Positions 1 through 13,343 of a stretch of 64,000 nucleotides of DNA are shown piece by piece. The notes beneath the pieces are model-generated. The model was not told the origin of the DNA. It made no database searches and saw only the letters and a list, made by a program, of their open reading frames with translations. The translations under genes and the position numbers were made by a program. Each line of letters starts with the position of its first letter. The first letter of the stretch is position 1. The stretch is taken from positions 91,427,845-91,491,844 of the forward strand of contig CP136061.1 in assembly GCA_032622095.1 (NCBI GenBank), read 5' to 3'. The stretch is from Siphonodentalium dalli (Eukaryota > Mollusca > Scaphopoda > Gadilida > Siphonodentaliidae).

Positions 1-128
1 ATACAAACTTTATGAAACTATCTGCGCTGAACATGTTTATCTGCGGTGAGGCGCAGCAGATTGTTTCAAAGCACTTTAATTTGTTATCCACACAAACTAC
101 CGTTTATATGCATTTGAACCATACAAGA

Positions 129-225
129 ATACACCCATAGTACCCGAGAGTACAAAATGTTCACCACGAGTGGAATTGTGTGTTTAACCACGATCCTTTT
201 GTACTCGCGGGTACTATGCGTGTAT
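129..225. repeat. Short inverted repeat (hairpin, ~97 bp)
   Basis: Two ~29 bp arms, starting ATACACCCATAGTACCCG and ending with its near reverse complement, flank a ~40 bp loop. This is a small MITE-like hairpin. The ORF that crosses it has no recognisable protein signature. Confidence 0.6.
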
Positions 226-541
226 TTTATTTATGCCATAATTATCATTTTTGATTGCTCCGCCAATCCCGCTATTTACTTTGAACGACGTAATATGGAA
301 TGTGCGTGTATTGATGCATACATTTACGTCATGACGTCAGACTGTTTCCGAGCGATTAGTTACTTGGAATTACCATTCATATGTTTCATATTTCATATAA
401 CACTATCAGGTTTGACTTGATTGAAGTGCAGGCAATTTTCCTCATATCTAATTGTTATCATGACAACTTCCTATTTTAAATGACTGTTATATAGGAACTA
501 TTTTGCTAACTACGAAGTAGTTCTAATATGGGTATACACGT

Positions 542-649
542 TTAACACATGAAATTACATTTGAACATTTACACCCACTGTAGAAATGTATACCCACAGT
601 AGGAAGCTGTATACCCACAGTAGGGTGTAAATATGTAGTTATGTGTTAG
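542..649. repeat. Imperfect short inverted repeat
   Basis: The left arm contains AACACAT and TTTACACCC; the right arm contains GGGTGTAAA and ATGTGTT. Between them the phrase TATACCCACAGTAG is repeated. It looks like a degraded hairpin repeat of about 108 bp. Confidence 0.45.
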
Positions 650-1839
650 GCAATATAATAGGCAATTGTGGTATAAATAACACTATCAGCTTTCAGTTTG
701 TCAGTTCTTCAACTGCATCAGCGGGGAGCCGGAGACAAGTTTTCCTCATGCCTTTTTTTCAAAATATATCATCAATTTTGACCCAGAAATGGCAAAAACA
801 GTGTATACTGATGTATTATACTACGTAAGTAGTGTATTATGATTGCCAATTCAAAAACCACACTGAATCCATCTGATTGATACATAGAATGTATCACTGC
901 TGCAGTGACCCGAAAATTGAAAACAATAACAATGAGACCACAGGATATGATATCACATTATGCTAATCTAAATTAAAACTGGAAATTAAAATATTTTGCC
1001 TGCCACTGCCTGGATAACAGACTCATGTATTCTATTGCATCAACTTGCTTGATGTTCGATCGAATCTTCATTTATGATGTTCGTCACCGTGTGCATAACT
1101 AGGCTACACAAGGGTACTCAAATTCATATGAAATGCTGTGCCAATATATGCATTTATATTAGTCAACAGTTACATTTAATATATTGTACTCAAAGGTTGT
1201 GTTTTGGGTAACTTGACGATTTGGTAAGACAATTAAGGACATTAAGAACATTTTAAAATGTGTAATCACTAGGCCCTCAGTACATTTTTGTCATGTGTAT
1301 AACTACAGGTTCGCAGTCAGGACCAGTAGGACAAGACAGGTGGGCCTCTATCGAAGTATCGAACAAGTTAATAAAAATTAAACATATACAACATAAACAA
1401 ACAAAGTTATGAATTAAAAGTAAACAAAACTCTTCGTGTTTGAGGGTTATGCTATCGAATGGATATTCGTCGCAATTCTTCGAAAAAAGGCGTGGGTCTA
1501 TGAAAATACACCGGAAAATATTTTTGAGACAAAAAATGGGGGTGATGGGGACCAATATATATAAACATGAAAAAGCGCCTACGTGTCCGACTATGTGTTC
1601 CGCCTCCCTTGACTACATCTGAATTTAGTTAAATTTTTCGAAATATATATTCTGCTCAATATATATTTTGACATAAGAATTATCTGCCATTGATTTCTAA
1701 AGTACATGTATATAAGTTATAACTGAACATCACTTGTGTTAAACTGACATGGTTCATTCGATCTTCCAATGTTATACGCTCGTTATACTTCCAACTTCTA
1801 CTTTTTGGTGGTACTCTTGCGAAATGACGGACTAAATTA
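650..1839. other. Non-coding stretch, nothing recognised
   Basis: AT-rich sequence with only short open frames of random composition. I see no exon, repeat or RNA gene here. Confidence 0.5.
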
Positions 1840-1994
1840 TAAGAAATAACGCTTGTTTCGATTAAGGTTATGATTTATAACCGCAAATTTTGAAAATAGA
1901 TGTTATATAACTGCGCTACGCGCGTAAAAGAATTTATCTTCAAACATTTCGGTTAGAACTGCATAACCTTAATCGAAACAGGAGTTATTTCTTA
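1840..1994. mobile_element. Hairpin MITE (~155 bp)
   Basis: Inverted arms of about 60 bp begin TAAGAAATAAC and end GTTATTTCTTA, and both contain TTTCGATTAAGGTTATG. No coding capacity. A target duplication is not clear. Probably a non-autonomous DNA transposon. Confidence 0.65.
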
Positions 1995-2759
1995 AATAGA
2001 TTGGAATGGTTAATTATTCATATGGCGTGATGCTCAGGCCAATATAACTGCAGAAGGAGCCCTATTAATTTTTAAGAAATGATCAGATAATAAATTCAAC
2101 AAACGACCGTTAGCTGAACATATGTTCTTAACGTTTCGTAAGGGAACTACTCGTCAATGTGTAGTTGTTACCCGAAAACAAATCACCGACCTGTCCCCGA
2201 TGGTATCCGGATGATATATTCGGTAATAATGAATACAATTGAGCAATATTTGGTTTTATGAGATTATTGGTTAGGGGTAAAAGTCAAGTTCGAATATGGG
2301 TGAGGTTCGCCCATATTACCAGAGTTATGGTCCTGGTCGACTTATAATTTACAAACTATTTTGGTTTCCGTCTGATAACCTTACTAAATTACTTTCGTTA
2401 TAGTTATCCGATTTGTTTCAAATTTGGTATATGGATTGTTCAAATAATACAGGTCACGCTCTAATTTGGGTTTGGTCTACAAATGTTACCAGAGTTATTG
2501 CGTTTTCGATGACGTTTGCCGATTATTTTGGTTTCCGGGTGTTAACTTTGGTTTTAGTTAACTAATGGTTTTCAATGTGTTAACAACATAGAAAGTTGGA
2601 AACAACATATGATTCACTGATTGTTCCCATTAATCTAATTTTTCATTTCTGAAAAAGCCGCGTGTCAAATAAAGCCACCGTATTCGGAGGACGTGTGTCC
2701 TCGTGGTCTTTGTATGAGTAAGTCAGTGGTTAATCTGATCCACTTCAATCAATTCTCAC
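1995..2759. other. Non-coding, possible old dispersed repeat
   Basis: Two related phrases ending in TATTTTGGTTTCCG occur near 2350 and 2525, each preceded by an ACCAGAGTTAT motif. This suggests an old tandem or dispersed repeat. No gene is seen. Confidence 0.4.
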
Positions 2760-3112
2760 CTTCTTGAATCCGAGTGCATCCCATTCCCTCATGAATAACC
2801 CTCGGAAAACATCGTCACATTCCGTGGTGCAGATGAATGCCTCGTCTGTGAACTTCGTCCAGAAATTGATATTTGTTTTGCTTCGGGCGCTGAACATCAG
2901 TTTCCATGCACCTGGAACACATGGGATTGGGTAATTATATTCTGTATTTGAATAGTTTTTGTAATTATTGGGTGTTAGAACTTCCCTTATGAAAGTCACT
3001 ATCTCTCCTTCAAAACTCCTATTAATGGGCTCAATATAATTATTGTCCAGTACAGAAAACTTAGAAATGGTAATTTTGTAATGTATCTTTAAAATATTGT
3101 CGCGGTTTGAGC
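2760..3112 (-). CDS. Candidate internal coding exon, unknown protein
   Basis: A minus-strand open frame of about 117 codons is bounded by a good 3' splice site (TTTCAG just before 3112 on the minus strand) and a 5' splice site (AAG|GTGAGA at 2760/2759). The composition is protein-like, with several Cys, Trp and aromatic residues, including the phrase PCVPGAWKLMFSARSKT. I do not recognise the family. The open frame runs beyond both splice sites, as expected for an exon in a fortuitously longer ORF. No neighbouring exons could be assigned with confidence, so it may be one exon of a host gene or a gene relic. The splice-site pair and sustained non-repetitive composition are the only support. Confidence 0.4.
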
Positions 3113-3159
3113 CTGAAATTATGCCATATGTGCTTACGTCCCAGTCGAATAGACGACGA

Positions 3160-3255
3160 TTACGATGACGATAATGTGATGACAATGAAGACGGTGATGC
3201 TACTGCTGCTGATGCTGATCACGATGGTGATGATCATCATCATTATAATATTGTC
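3160..3255. repeat. Degenerate trinucleotide repeat
   Basis: A run of GAC/GAT/GCT-type triplets with many interruptions; an old microsatellite next to the candidate exon. Confidence 0.6.
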
Positions 3256-3394
3256 AAAATGACGATGTCGACAACACTAGACAAATGTTAAACACTACTG
3301 AATAATGTTCAGTGCTGTTGTTGTTGTTAAATAATAAGTCTCGGTTTATTGATGTTGTTACGATGACTGTGGTCTCAAAGGGCCAATTTTAGGG

Positions 3395-6300
3395 GTAAGT
3401 AAAAATTCTCTGTTAATGTTTTTTTCTCAGCGGATTATGATTCTGGATGGCATGTGGTTCAAAATCTGGGTTGGTGTGGAGTTCACACCCTTGAGCATTT
3501 CCTAGAATCCAAGATGGCGTCCAACATGGCCGAAGTGTTACAAACTATGAACTAAGTCAGTTTAATCCGTTTTGTTGGAGACAATATATTATATAATGTA
3601 TACAAATGTATATATTATTGGGATGCTATAGCATTTTACTACATTTTGAGGTAAAACTGGTACTCCAATAATAAGATGGCTGCCAAAATGGTGACCTAAA
3701 TTATAAAATATCTTTTTTGAAACTGGCGATAGATTGTTGTTTTGTTTTCCTATTATTCATGTCCTACGTTTATTTGGGTATGGAAATTTGTTGTTCATTT
3801 GTTATCAGCTATTTCCAATCCCTAAAGAAATATTTTAAATACGAAAACTCACTTTCGGTTTCTTGTCATATTTTAATGTCAAGTGTACATATATGAAAGA
3901 GTTAAGCCAGTGGAAGCATTACCGACAAAATGCAATCTCGTTCGGGACTGAAATGGTTACTCTGGTTTATGATGGAAGTCAAAATGGCGGCAATTTTTTA
4001 GAAAATTATATATTTGGTCCTTATTTGATGTTGTGGTTGACGCGTGAAGTTGGCTAATCTGCATTGAAGACATTACTCTTGTTATTTCTTTGGTATCAAT
4101 CCATTCAATCTCTAAACACATTGATTTTGGAATAACTCCATGTTTCTAACCATACTGCAATGTGAAACGAACCCGAACTGAGGGAGTTACGCATATACTA
4201 TTAGTACCTATACAATTCAATCTCATTGGTACCTGAAAATCTGAGATGGTCAATATAATCAATCGTGACAGTCAAAATGGCGGCAAACGTATCGAAAGTG
4301 TTAGATTGGTGACACTTTAGCTATTACAAAATGGATCAAGAGTGTATCGTTCAAAATGGCTGCCAAAATCCGTATTTAGCCTTATACAACTGAGATATCG
4401 TTAAAGTGTACATGTATAGAAAGTGAGGCAAATGTTGACTCGTCTTCATATAAGCAATGCAGTTCGAGCCTCTGCTCAGGAATTAAATCATAAATAGCTC
4501 AAATATTACGGAAATATAAAAACTATTATGGACAAAGTTCAACATTAGCTGGCTGTGTGAATGGTGTAGTATTAGTCGTGACATGATCTATCGAACGATT
4601 GAAACAACCAAACAACTCAACAGTCAATTAACTTTTGTTCTGTTAACGTTCTTGTTTATGCTGAATATTTCATAGAAAGCTGTACTGAATACCGAGTAAT
4701 GCTATGTGGCTGGTTATTGCTCACACTTGAGCATTTTAATAGCATTGTGACAACATCCTCTATGATCATCACCATCATAGGTAACTATCACCAACACTCG
4801 AAGTGGACCCGACCGAAATCATGCTTCACCTGAAGGACATACAATTTGTGTTTTTGTCTTGAATATGCGCTCTAGTCTCCTGGGGTCTGATACGTCTCAC
4901 CAAATGCTTACATTTGTTGAGTTATGTGGAGAATTGTCTGCATATCTACGCAGTACGCACTGTCTATGCCAATTGTGGTGTACTGGGTCTGGGACTATAA
5001 TTTTTGCATAACCATGTTATCTATATAGTGGAGACTGAGTCAAATTGTGGTGATGTTTGTTTCAACATGTGATATATATCATTATATAAATGGCCCTCAA
5101 TACCCTGTACATGTACTTTCATGTTGAATCTTCAAAGCTGCCAACTTTCTCCTGGTAAATTTGTCTTTAATCTCTACCGCAATCCTTGAAAACCGGATGT
5201 GCAAAAAATTAAATACCATCATTTATTCAGTAACATGATTATTTCACAAAGTTCATGGCCAGCGGTCCAGATATAAAAACAACAAAAGATGTTATAGGCA
5301 TCTGCACTTAGAATATAAAATTAAGTCATAGAAGTGCATTAGCTCCTAAATCCAAATTCTCATTTCTCCACCACGACTTATCGTTGAGTATCGCAATATA
5401 CTACAAGAGTGGAGCTAGTCATTTGGTGCCAGCGTCATAGTTATTATGCCCTGTCTTGTGACCACAATTGATTTATCTCAATCCAATTCGGGATATGCCA
5501 TGAGCGAACAACTGATTCAGAGAACCTGATATCCTTTACTATTCCTGTGCATCAGGTTTATTCCACCGTAACATCATTTTCTCCACAAATATTGCATACA
5601 AGCACAATTGTGCATACTTTGAAATGTCTCAACCTCTAGGGATCGGGAGTAATCGCCATAGTGTGCTTTCTATGTCATTGAATAGTCCAAATTGGAAATG
5701 TTCGTATTCCAGCTGTCACTGAAATACAGTTGTATTCAGGCTCTACGTTATTTCACAGGGTATATAGATTGGCACATATGTAACTAGGATTCGTGACATC
5801 TCCTCTAATCGTATAGCACACATAAATTAAATTGTTCTTCGTGCATGAAGAGGCTTTTGAATAAATGTTAGTTCAGGGTCATATCATATGGTCAACGATA
5901 CCTGTATACACTGGTATCTAAACTCACTCGATGTTTGATGCTGCCATCTTAACGTGTGTGAATGATAATCGAATGTCACGATAGCACCATTGCATTGTAC
6001 CGGCAGCCCAATGTATCTTCCTTTGATGGTGGTTTGATCAAATGATCCCCTGATCTACTGGGGCATGACAACACTTTATGTTGTAAAGCTTTTTGAACTC
6101 TGGAAATATCCATTCCAACTAGTCTGATATTTACTCACATCATTGCCTACAAGACCAGTACGATAAAGGTACCGAGAAGGATCAACCTTAACCATGTCAG
6201 TATGCACCAATCATATTATCGTCGTCCACTGAGTGTCCATTTTCCACACAGTTGAGGTCACGGCACTAAATTATACAAGGTTGTATCTTGAATAAATGAA

Positions 6301-7180
6301 ATATCGTGGGAGTCTCTGTCTTCTACAATATACAGCTCACACCACATGTGCATGTACTTTCCCATGTTGATATTGTCTTCTATCGTGTCCTATTTAAGTT
6401 GTTTCTTTTTAATGCAACTAATGCAGATTAACCAACTCCATGTATCTATCAGTCATGACATGCAAGCCCATAAGGACAAAATATGTAATTTTCTATTCAT
6501 ATTATGCCATTTTGACTGTCATCATAAGCCATTGTAACCATTTCAGGCCCTAATGAGATTTCAATGTTTAGGCAATACTCACACTCGCTTAATTCCTTCA
6601 AATCCCTGTCAAATCTGTTCATTTCACTTTACAATATGACCAGGAACCAATATTGAGTTTTCGGGAAAATTCGTACCACGTTCTGTATGATCAATGTAAG
6701 ATCAATTTTGTTAGGCGCTGGAAGTCGCTGAGATCAAAGGAACAACACGTATTACTGACCAAATGATAACACGATATGAATATTAAAAAAAAGGAACAAC
6801 TTGCAACCAGTTCAAAACAATATGAACGGATATAGGAGATATGAGTGAAAAAAAGCATATTTTTCGCATTCCGGTCGCCATTTTGACAGCCATCTTTCTA
6901 ATGGAGTGCCAATATTTCCTATAAACAGTAGTATAATGTAATAGTATCCACATATTATATAAATTTGCGTATATTTTGATGAAATATAGTTTCCAACATA
7001 ACAGATTAAACTGACTTAGTTCATATTCTATAATATGGAGGCCATGTTGGACGCCATCTTGGATTATAGGAAATTATCAAGGGTGAGAATTCCACACCCA
7101 CCTAGAAATTGATGTACACACCACCCAGAATCACAATCCATAGAGAAAAAAACTTTAACAGAGAATTTTGTTTGCATCAC
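3395..7180. mobile_element. Large diverged inverted-repeat (foldback-like) structure
   Basis: Sequence from about 3395 to 4010 is repeated in reverse complement at about 6465 to 7180. Matching landmarks include AATTCTCTGTTAA with TTTTTTTCTC (3405 vs 7165), AATCCAAGATGGCGTCCAACATGGCC (3505 vs 7040), GAACTAAGTCAGTTTAAT, and GAAATGGTTAC...TTATGATGG (3950 vs 6540). The arms are colinear and about 600-700 bp, perhaps longer but too diverged to follow. The 2.4 kb interior has no ORF worth calling. It is best read as an old non-autonomous element with long terminal inverted repeats, or two opposed copies of one repeat. Confidence 0.55.
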
Positions 7181-7507
7181 ACGATTATTGATTCCTTAAA
7201 TCATGGAGAATATGTATCAATTTCCCCCCTCTCCCCGTCAGTTCACCCCTGACTCGAACGGCGCCATATCATGAAATTCAGTCGTTGTGTTTCTGAAATG
7301 GTACAGTCAATGTTGTTGGAATTGTTGTTACTGTTAGTCCATCGCTATATTCTTTTAATTGAGGTATTTTTTGGGTAGTAACTGGTTCGTTTTATTCAAT
7401 GCAATCAGTCTACAAAATGTATGTAAATGCTTTCACACAGACTTATGTGACAGCAAACTGTTTATTTATGTTTTTGCTATCCGATTTAACAGTTTACTAT
7501 TTCTTCG

Positions 7508-7527
7508 ACTTGAGGGGGGGGGGGGGT
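7508..7527. repeat. Poly(G) tract
   Basis: A mononucleotide G run following GACTTGA; a simple repeat with no function assigned. Confidence 0.8.
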
Positions 7528-7699
7528 AAAATATTTATTTGAGTCGAAGAATCCATCCTCCAATGCTCAGAGTTATTCGATTTTGATTTTGAAATCTTAT
7601 TTATTTTCTGCACCTCAGGATATCATGCATTCTACCGAATATACGGACATGCGCGCATGCCGTAACCAGGGTTCGAGAAGTTATGGCTCGCGTGGGCAG

Positions 7700-7965
7700 A
7701 TAGGAAATGATTTTTGGAATAAAAGACGACGAAAATTATCGACAGAAACATATTTTTTGAATAAAAGACGACGAAAATTGTCGCCATTTGTCTTATTTTT
7801 ACAGGACCTCAAGTCGGTCATAGCGTACCAATGAAAAACGTAGGTCGTTTTGTGCTATGGATAAATAAAATATGTCGATAACGCTTTCGCTTAAAATGCA
7901 CGTTTTGTGCGACACGTATGGATAATAAAATATGTAGTTAATACTGTCGCTATAAGTTATTTTGT
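7700..7965. repeat. Two short tandem duplications
   Basis: GAATAAAAGACGACGAAAATT occurs twice ~44 bp apart (about 7715 and 7759). A ~65 bp unit containing ATAAAATATGT plus TTTTGTGCG is duplicated at about 7850 and 7915. Confidence 0.55.
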
Positions 7966-8337
7966 GCGCTCGGGGGATTTAGCATATATTTGACTCAGCT
8001 CTGAATAGATGTTCAAATCCCCATCACGGACATAATCAATAGTTACATATTATATATTCGTCTGAAGATTCAGTAATGAATTCTATATACATTATTTCTA
8101 TATTCGAAAGCGGAGCCTTTAATCATGGGAATGCTCTATCGCACATAGTAACAAAACTCGTCGTAATAATGTGTTTACACCGGGTGAGCAGCTTATATAA
8201 CCACTGATCTATTGTAGGCTCCAATCATAAATAGCTGAAAACTGTACATTGGTTCAGCGAATGGGTCGATCGAGGCCACCTATCGAGATCGTTCCAATCG
8301 TTGAAACAATGTACAATTTGAAGCTATTATCATTGAT

Positions 8338-8485
8338 GCTGTTGACGACGACGATGACGACGATGATGAAGACGATGATGACGATTATGACGACGATGAT
8401 GATAACAAAGACAATGATGATGACGATAATGACGATGATGATGATGCTAATGATGACGATGATGATGATGATGATGATGATCGAT
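8338..8485. repeat. (GAC/GAT)n microsatellite
   Basis: About 150 bp of GAC and GAT triplets with occasional changes. A methionine-rich open frame across it is an artefact of the repeat. Confidence 0.9.
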
Positions 8486-8489
8486 GTTT

Positions 8490-9640
8490 TCCTCTAACTG
8501 TTCTAAGTATACTATCCCCATTGATAGTTCTCAATATTCATTGCAGGTCATGTACCGTATACACGGGTATGAGTAAGTTATATTTGACAGCGAAAGGTTG
8601 AGTTGATGTCTGTACAAGTTTCCTAACTTGTTATTTTATATTTCTAAGTGGCGACTATTTTTTTTCTTTAATTAATAATGAAGGGATGGCCTGACTCAGT
8701 TATCATTGTCAGGGAACATCATCGGTATAACCTAGTCTATGAGCTACTAGGGTCAATATGAGCATTTTTGGTAATACATTTGCGCGGAAATTGACATTGT
8801 GTTTTTTCGAAAGCTTTGTACCTCCGGCCTTTGAAAGCACATGATAGCAAGTCTCAGTCCACAGCTTAATACCTCATATATGGGCGGCGGTACCACTACC
8901 CTTACGATAATAAGATGTGTCTAAATATTGGGGGTAGGGTTAATAAAGTAGTCGTTGTTCACATGTCGTCGAACATTGTGAACGCACTATGCCTTGTTGT
9001 ATGTTCAAGATAAATACTTCTTTCAGTTTTTTTTTATTTGTTGGCATGAGGTCATGACATTGAGCTTTTTCTGAAGGTCAAATATCAATGCAGGATCGAA
9101 AATACTCATTAATCGCATCTTATTGTGGGATATCTAGAAACAATTATATGATACTTATTTCTAATGAAATACATTACCATAGCAGAATATTTGGTATAAA
9201 CTGGTACCTCTGGACCAGGAAAATTATCAAATATAATCAGCGTATCATGTCAAAGCTCATTAATGGCGTCAATACTACTTACGCCCAATTAAAAAAACGA
9301 CGTTAATAACCACAACTTGTCTTGTTATTCATAATAAGTATATTTTGAAGCGATATATCATAACTGGTACCGTGGCCATTTTTATGAGTTACTGTTTACT
9401 AGTTCCTTATGGTGGTATGATGTAAACTGTATTGGTCCATATTTCTTCTGATACGATCTTAGTTCATGAGCACATGTTATTGCGGTTGGGATACATAAAC
9501 TAGAATATTGTTATATTGTTGTCTATATGTGTGTCACCAATCGGTTATTGCAGTTGCGGTATAATGTGTCAGCTTTACCGCGTCTAAACCAACAGTGATG
9601 TCAGTTCAGTTTCGCAGTGATGAAGAGCATACCATATTAA
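8490..9640. other. Non-coding stretch, nothing recognised
   Basis: No exon, repeat array or RNA gene could be supported. One open frame at 9088-9306 has no recognisable signature. Confidence 0.45.
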
Positions 9641-9649
9641 TTTGACATC

Positions 9650-10440
9650 CAGACACGACTTCAGCCCAATTTTCAAAAATAAAATTGATACGTCCTCACC
9701 TTTGGACGGCAATGGGGTATCAGTGCACGAATATGCAATATACATATATATGGGCACATATCTGATCTAGCATTCAACGTCGAAAAGTGCTATTTGACCC
9801 CCTTCCTCCCATGCGCGGCTCCTTCAACCAAATTTTCGAGAAACAAATGGATGCTCAGGGGTATTGGGCTGGGTTTCGCCTTTTTTGATAGTCACGGTGT
9901 GTCAACACATGAATATGCAAGGGTTTCCGGCGGTTCTGTCCACAGAGGCGATTTACAAAAGGAATTGCTATTTTGACCCCCATGCACGACATAAGCCCAT
10001 TTAAAAAATGGGATGAGGCTATTGGACCGCATGCATATTATGGTGTTCCCTGGTGGCTGCCATGGTTCTGGCTACAGTGCCAATTTAGGAACGAAAAGTG
10101 CTATTATGATCCCCTCCCCCATACACGAAAAATTGGATGAGGATATTGGGCTGGGGTTGCCATCTATGGACGGTCATGGGGTGGTACCACGCGAAAACGC
10201 ATGGGTTCCAGTGTGGCTATCATAGTTCCGGCTACAGATTCGACTTGGCAACGCAGAAAACGATAGTTTACCTTCATGTCCGATGTCATCCCAACTTTTG
10301 AATAATCGGATGCGGCTTTATGGTCGGGTTCCTCATTTTTGGACGGCCTTGTGCATGTGGCATTGCACGAACATCAATATTTATGGTGGCTATTCTGGTT
10401 CTGGCCACACGTGGAGCCGATATTTGTATACGACTATATC
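9650..10440. repeat. Degenerate tandem repeat, ~180-200 bp unit, about 4 copies
   Basis: Recurring phrases in the same order mark each unit: CACGA near CCCAATTTT, GGATG(A/C)GG, TATTGGGCTGGG, TGGACGG.CATGGGGT, CACGAATATGCA, TGGTGGCT..CATGGTTCTGGC and GAAAAGTGCTATTTTGACCCCC. Copies have diverged by substitutions and indels. Open frames across them are fragments without conserved sequence. Confidence 0.7.
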
Positions 10441-12655
10441 TGATCAGGAGTAAAGGAACTGGCAACTCGTAACTAAGAACGAAATTCACGAAGCTCGTAT
10501 TCGAACCCTATTATCAGCCGATGTTCTTGATCGCGATAAACTATCATCCTTATTTGAGAACGAGTCGTTTAACTCTTACTACTATTATACATTTGCATTG
10601 TTGACATGACAATAATGCTTCATACACTGCATTGAATCCACATGCGCTGTATCTAAATATTAATGTTCCACTATCCGATTAACTTCCAAGTGGAAATTCA
10701 TAGAAAGGTAATCTTTGTTGCTCCTTTTTGATGCCGTGTGGACTTCATTATTGAGTTGTTTCAGTTGTGTTTTCATGATATCTCTATTAAAGTATATTGT
10801 TGCACTATTTCTCTACTTGCGTTTGCGGGTGTTTTAAGTTGTTCTTCTCTATTTTATCTGTACATGGTGAATTTCAGATAAGCGTAAATGTTATATGTTT
10901 CCTGTCCGGCCTAAAGTGTCTAACAAATTATGTTCTCTATCTAAATATAGTACGTGTCCACTATCGTCTATTGTCTTAAACAGATTGGGGTATCTATATC
11001 TGTAATTGGTTGAGACCATAAATTTAAACCACTCCGAATTAAGACACTTTCAAAGTCAATGAAACCCCGATTGAAAAATAAAATAATAAATAAATAATGA
11101 TAATGTTATAAAACCTACAATATTGGGATGATCTACGAAAGAGTACAGATACTGGGTATGAAACTATTAAAACTCTTCATCTATATATACTAACGCGGTT
11201 TATCATGAGTTGTCGTTCGTAGGTTTTTTTAAAACAGAGTTTTATCTGTCCGCACTTATAAATATTGGTACTATTCTTGCTTAAATGTATATATAATAAC
11301 ATAAATATATATATTTATATTCTCCTTCTATGGACACCAATATTTCACAGAAATGTGTATTTTGATGTAATCTCGATTCCACGAACGACAGCTCACGAAA
11401 AACATACCAATTTATCACCGTTAACCGTGCTATTGTGTGATTTCGTAAGATCTATATAATTCAGCACACACCAAGAAGCGCGTTATCACGAAATACTTTT
11501 AATATATACAGGGGAGATTAATTACTGAAGAATCGGCTAAGATATAACACGATAACTCTATTAAAACTCGTCAAATGTTGTGTGTAGTCACAGGAATATA
11601 TATAAAATGTCCTCCCCCAACATCCATGGAAAGAACGTTGTTGTCCTATCATTGCTGATTGCGGCACAAATAAATGTGCACGTGTCAAATTCACTGACCA
11701 GAATATAAAATTAATCAATATTCCTTCGTTCGACGATTACATATACATATAGCGGTGGGTTCAGAACCCACTGTTTTGGTCCATGCCTTATGAGCACTGA
11801 TGCTTGTTTTATATTAAATTTGTGTTAAACCGTACGTGTATACTTTCCTCACGGGGTGCATGACTCATCAGATCTTCTGATTATTATTTTACATAGTCTT
11901 ATACTACGTTCGTGGACCCATACACGAATCAAGTGCATCCCACAAATAAAGTTCATTCGGAAGACCGAGTGCATGCTAAATCGCTTATCTACATACAGAC
12001 TTTACGAGGCTTCCGTTTATTTATGTGCATGACGTCATGTAACCTGAATCCATGGACGCTCTCGTTTCGCATACGGAAAGCAGCATCACGATGGGGGATC
12101 ACGTGGTTTTGCGGTTGGTGAGTACCACGCATTCAAAATGTGCAAACGCATTAAAACACATAATATACGAGGCACTGACACAGTTTGAATGTTACGAGCA
12201 TATGGTAGTTTATTTTTGAAACAAGTTGATCCCTTATTTGTTGGGAAATACTTAGTGGTTTTCTATAACATTCTGACCAAAGTTTCCAGTCGGAGGCGCG
12301 TGGTATACGCCAGTCCATACACCTTGGAGAATCCTTCGACTGACAACTTTGGTAAGCAAACACATAAGAATTTGGACATAAATGAGCTTGTTTGAAAAAT
12401 AGTATAGCATCTGCTCGTAGCTGTCAAAATAACATGGAATATGTCATTTCTTAGTTTATTACCTTTTTTCCTCGCGTCTGTTCCCGTTTTAGATCACCTG
12501 GGCCAATTTGAATGCCTGATACTCATCAACTCGAAACCACGTGATTCCCACCGTGAACATGCAACAGGAAAATGATATTGCGTTTTTCTAACTCGTGTTT
12601 TCCATATTAAGATGTGTTTGAAATTGCTGTCATGTATTTTTGAACATGCTGTTCT
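10441..12655. other. Non-coding stretch upstream of LINE
   Basis: AT-rich sequence without a recognisable gene. Short open frames on both strands lack domains or splice-site support. Confidence 0.4.
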
Positions 12656-12663
12656 AATGTCTC

Positions 12664-13343
12664 GTGGACCCATGGAGATTGAAAAATAAAAATGAAAGCC
12701 GATATACTTGGCGAAGAAAATCCCCAATTAAAATGGCAAGGTTGGACTTTTTTATGATCTCTTCACATCTTTTAAGTTTACTCGAAACTGACCCAGACAT
12801 TTTACCTGCTTATAGATCGGACCACTCCATGATTAATCTCACACTCAAAATTAATAACTCGGAAAGGGGACCCGGATTTTGGAAATTTAATAACTCACAA
12901 CTGTACGAAAAAGAATATGCATCGACTGTAAAAACAATCATACATGAGAATAAAGATAGATATGGCATCACACAGCCAGATAGCACCCCTGCCGAAAACC
13001 CCCCACGATCACTGAACAACTATTCCTTGACGCAATGCTACTAGACATTCGTGGTGCGACAATTCAGTTCTCATCCAAACGCAAACGAAAATCGAAGCTC
13101 AGAGAAAATAAGCTCATTTGTGATCGAAAAGAAATTGAATTGAAAATTGATCAGTCTGACAACAGTCTCGAAGAAAAAAATTCCCTTTTACGAAAACTTG
13201 ACGAATTAGATTCAAAAATTCAAAATATGAGAAAAGATAATATTCGCGAAGCCATGATCCGGTCTCGTGCTCAATGGGTCGAACAAGGCGAGAAACCTAC
13301 TAAATACTTTCTTAATTTAGAAAAAAAGGAATTACGTATCTAA
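12664..13343 (+). pseudogene. LINE ORF2 remnant: end of endonuclease and linker
   Basis: Two overlapping frames (12664-13044 and 13035-13343) make up the beginning of the surviving ORF2. The first contains the end of the AP-endonuclease domain (arginine-rich YTWRRK, ARLDFF, then SDHSMINLTL, the SDH motif that closes this nuclease fold) and the phrase GFWKFNNSQL. The second contains the charged linker ending in RSRAQWVEQGEKPTKYFLNL, typical just before the reverse transcriptase of L1-like elements. A frameshift separates the two near 13030. The catalytic N-terminal endonuclease residues are absent because of 5' truncation. Confidence 0.75.

Noticed and set aside
8249-8497. Methionine/threonine-rich ORF
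   Set aside because: Translation of the GAC/GAT microsatellite.
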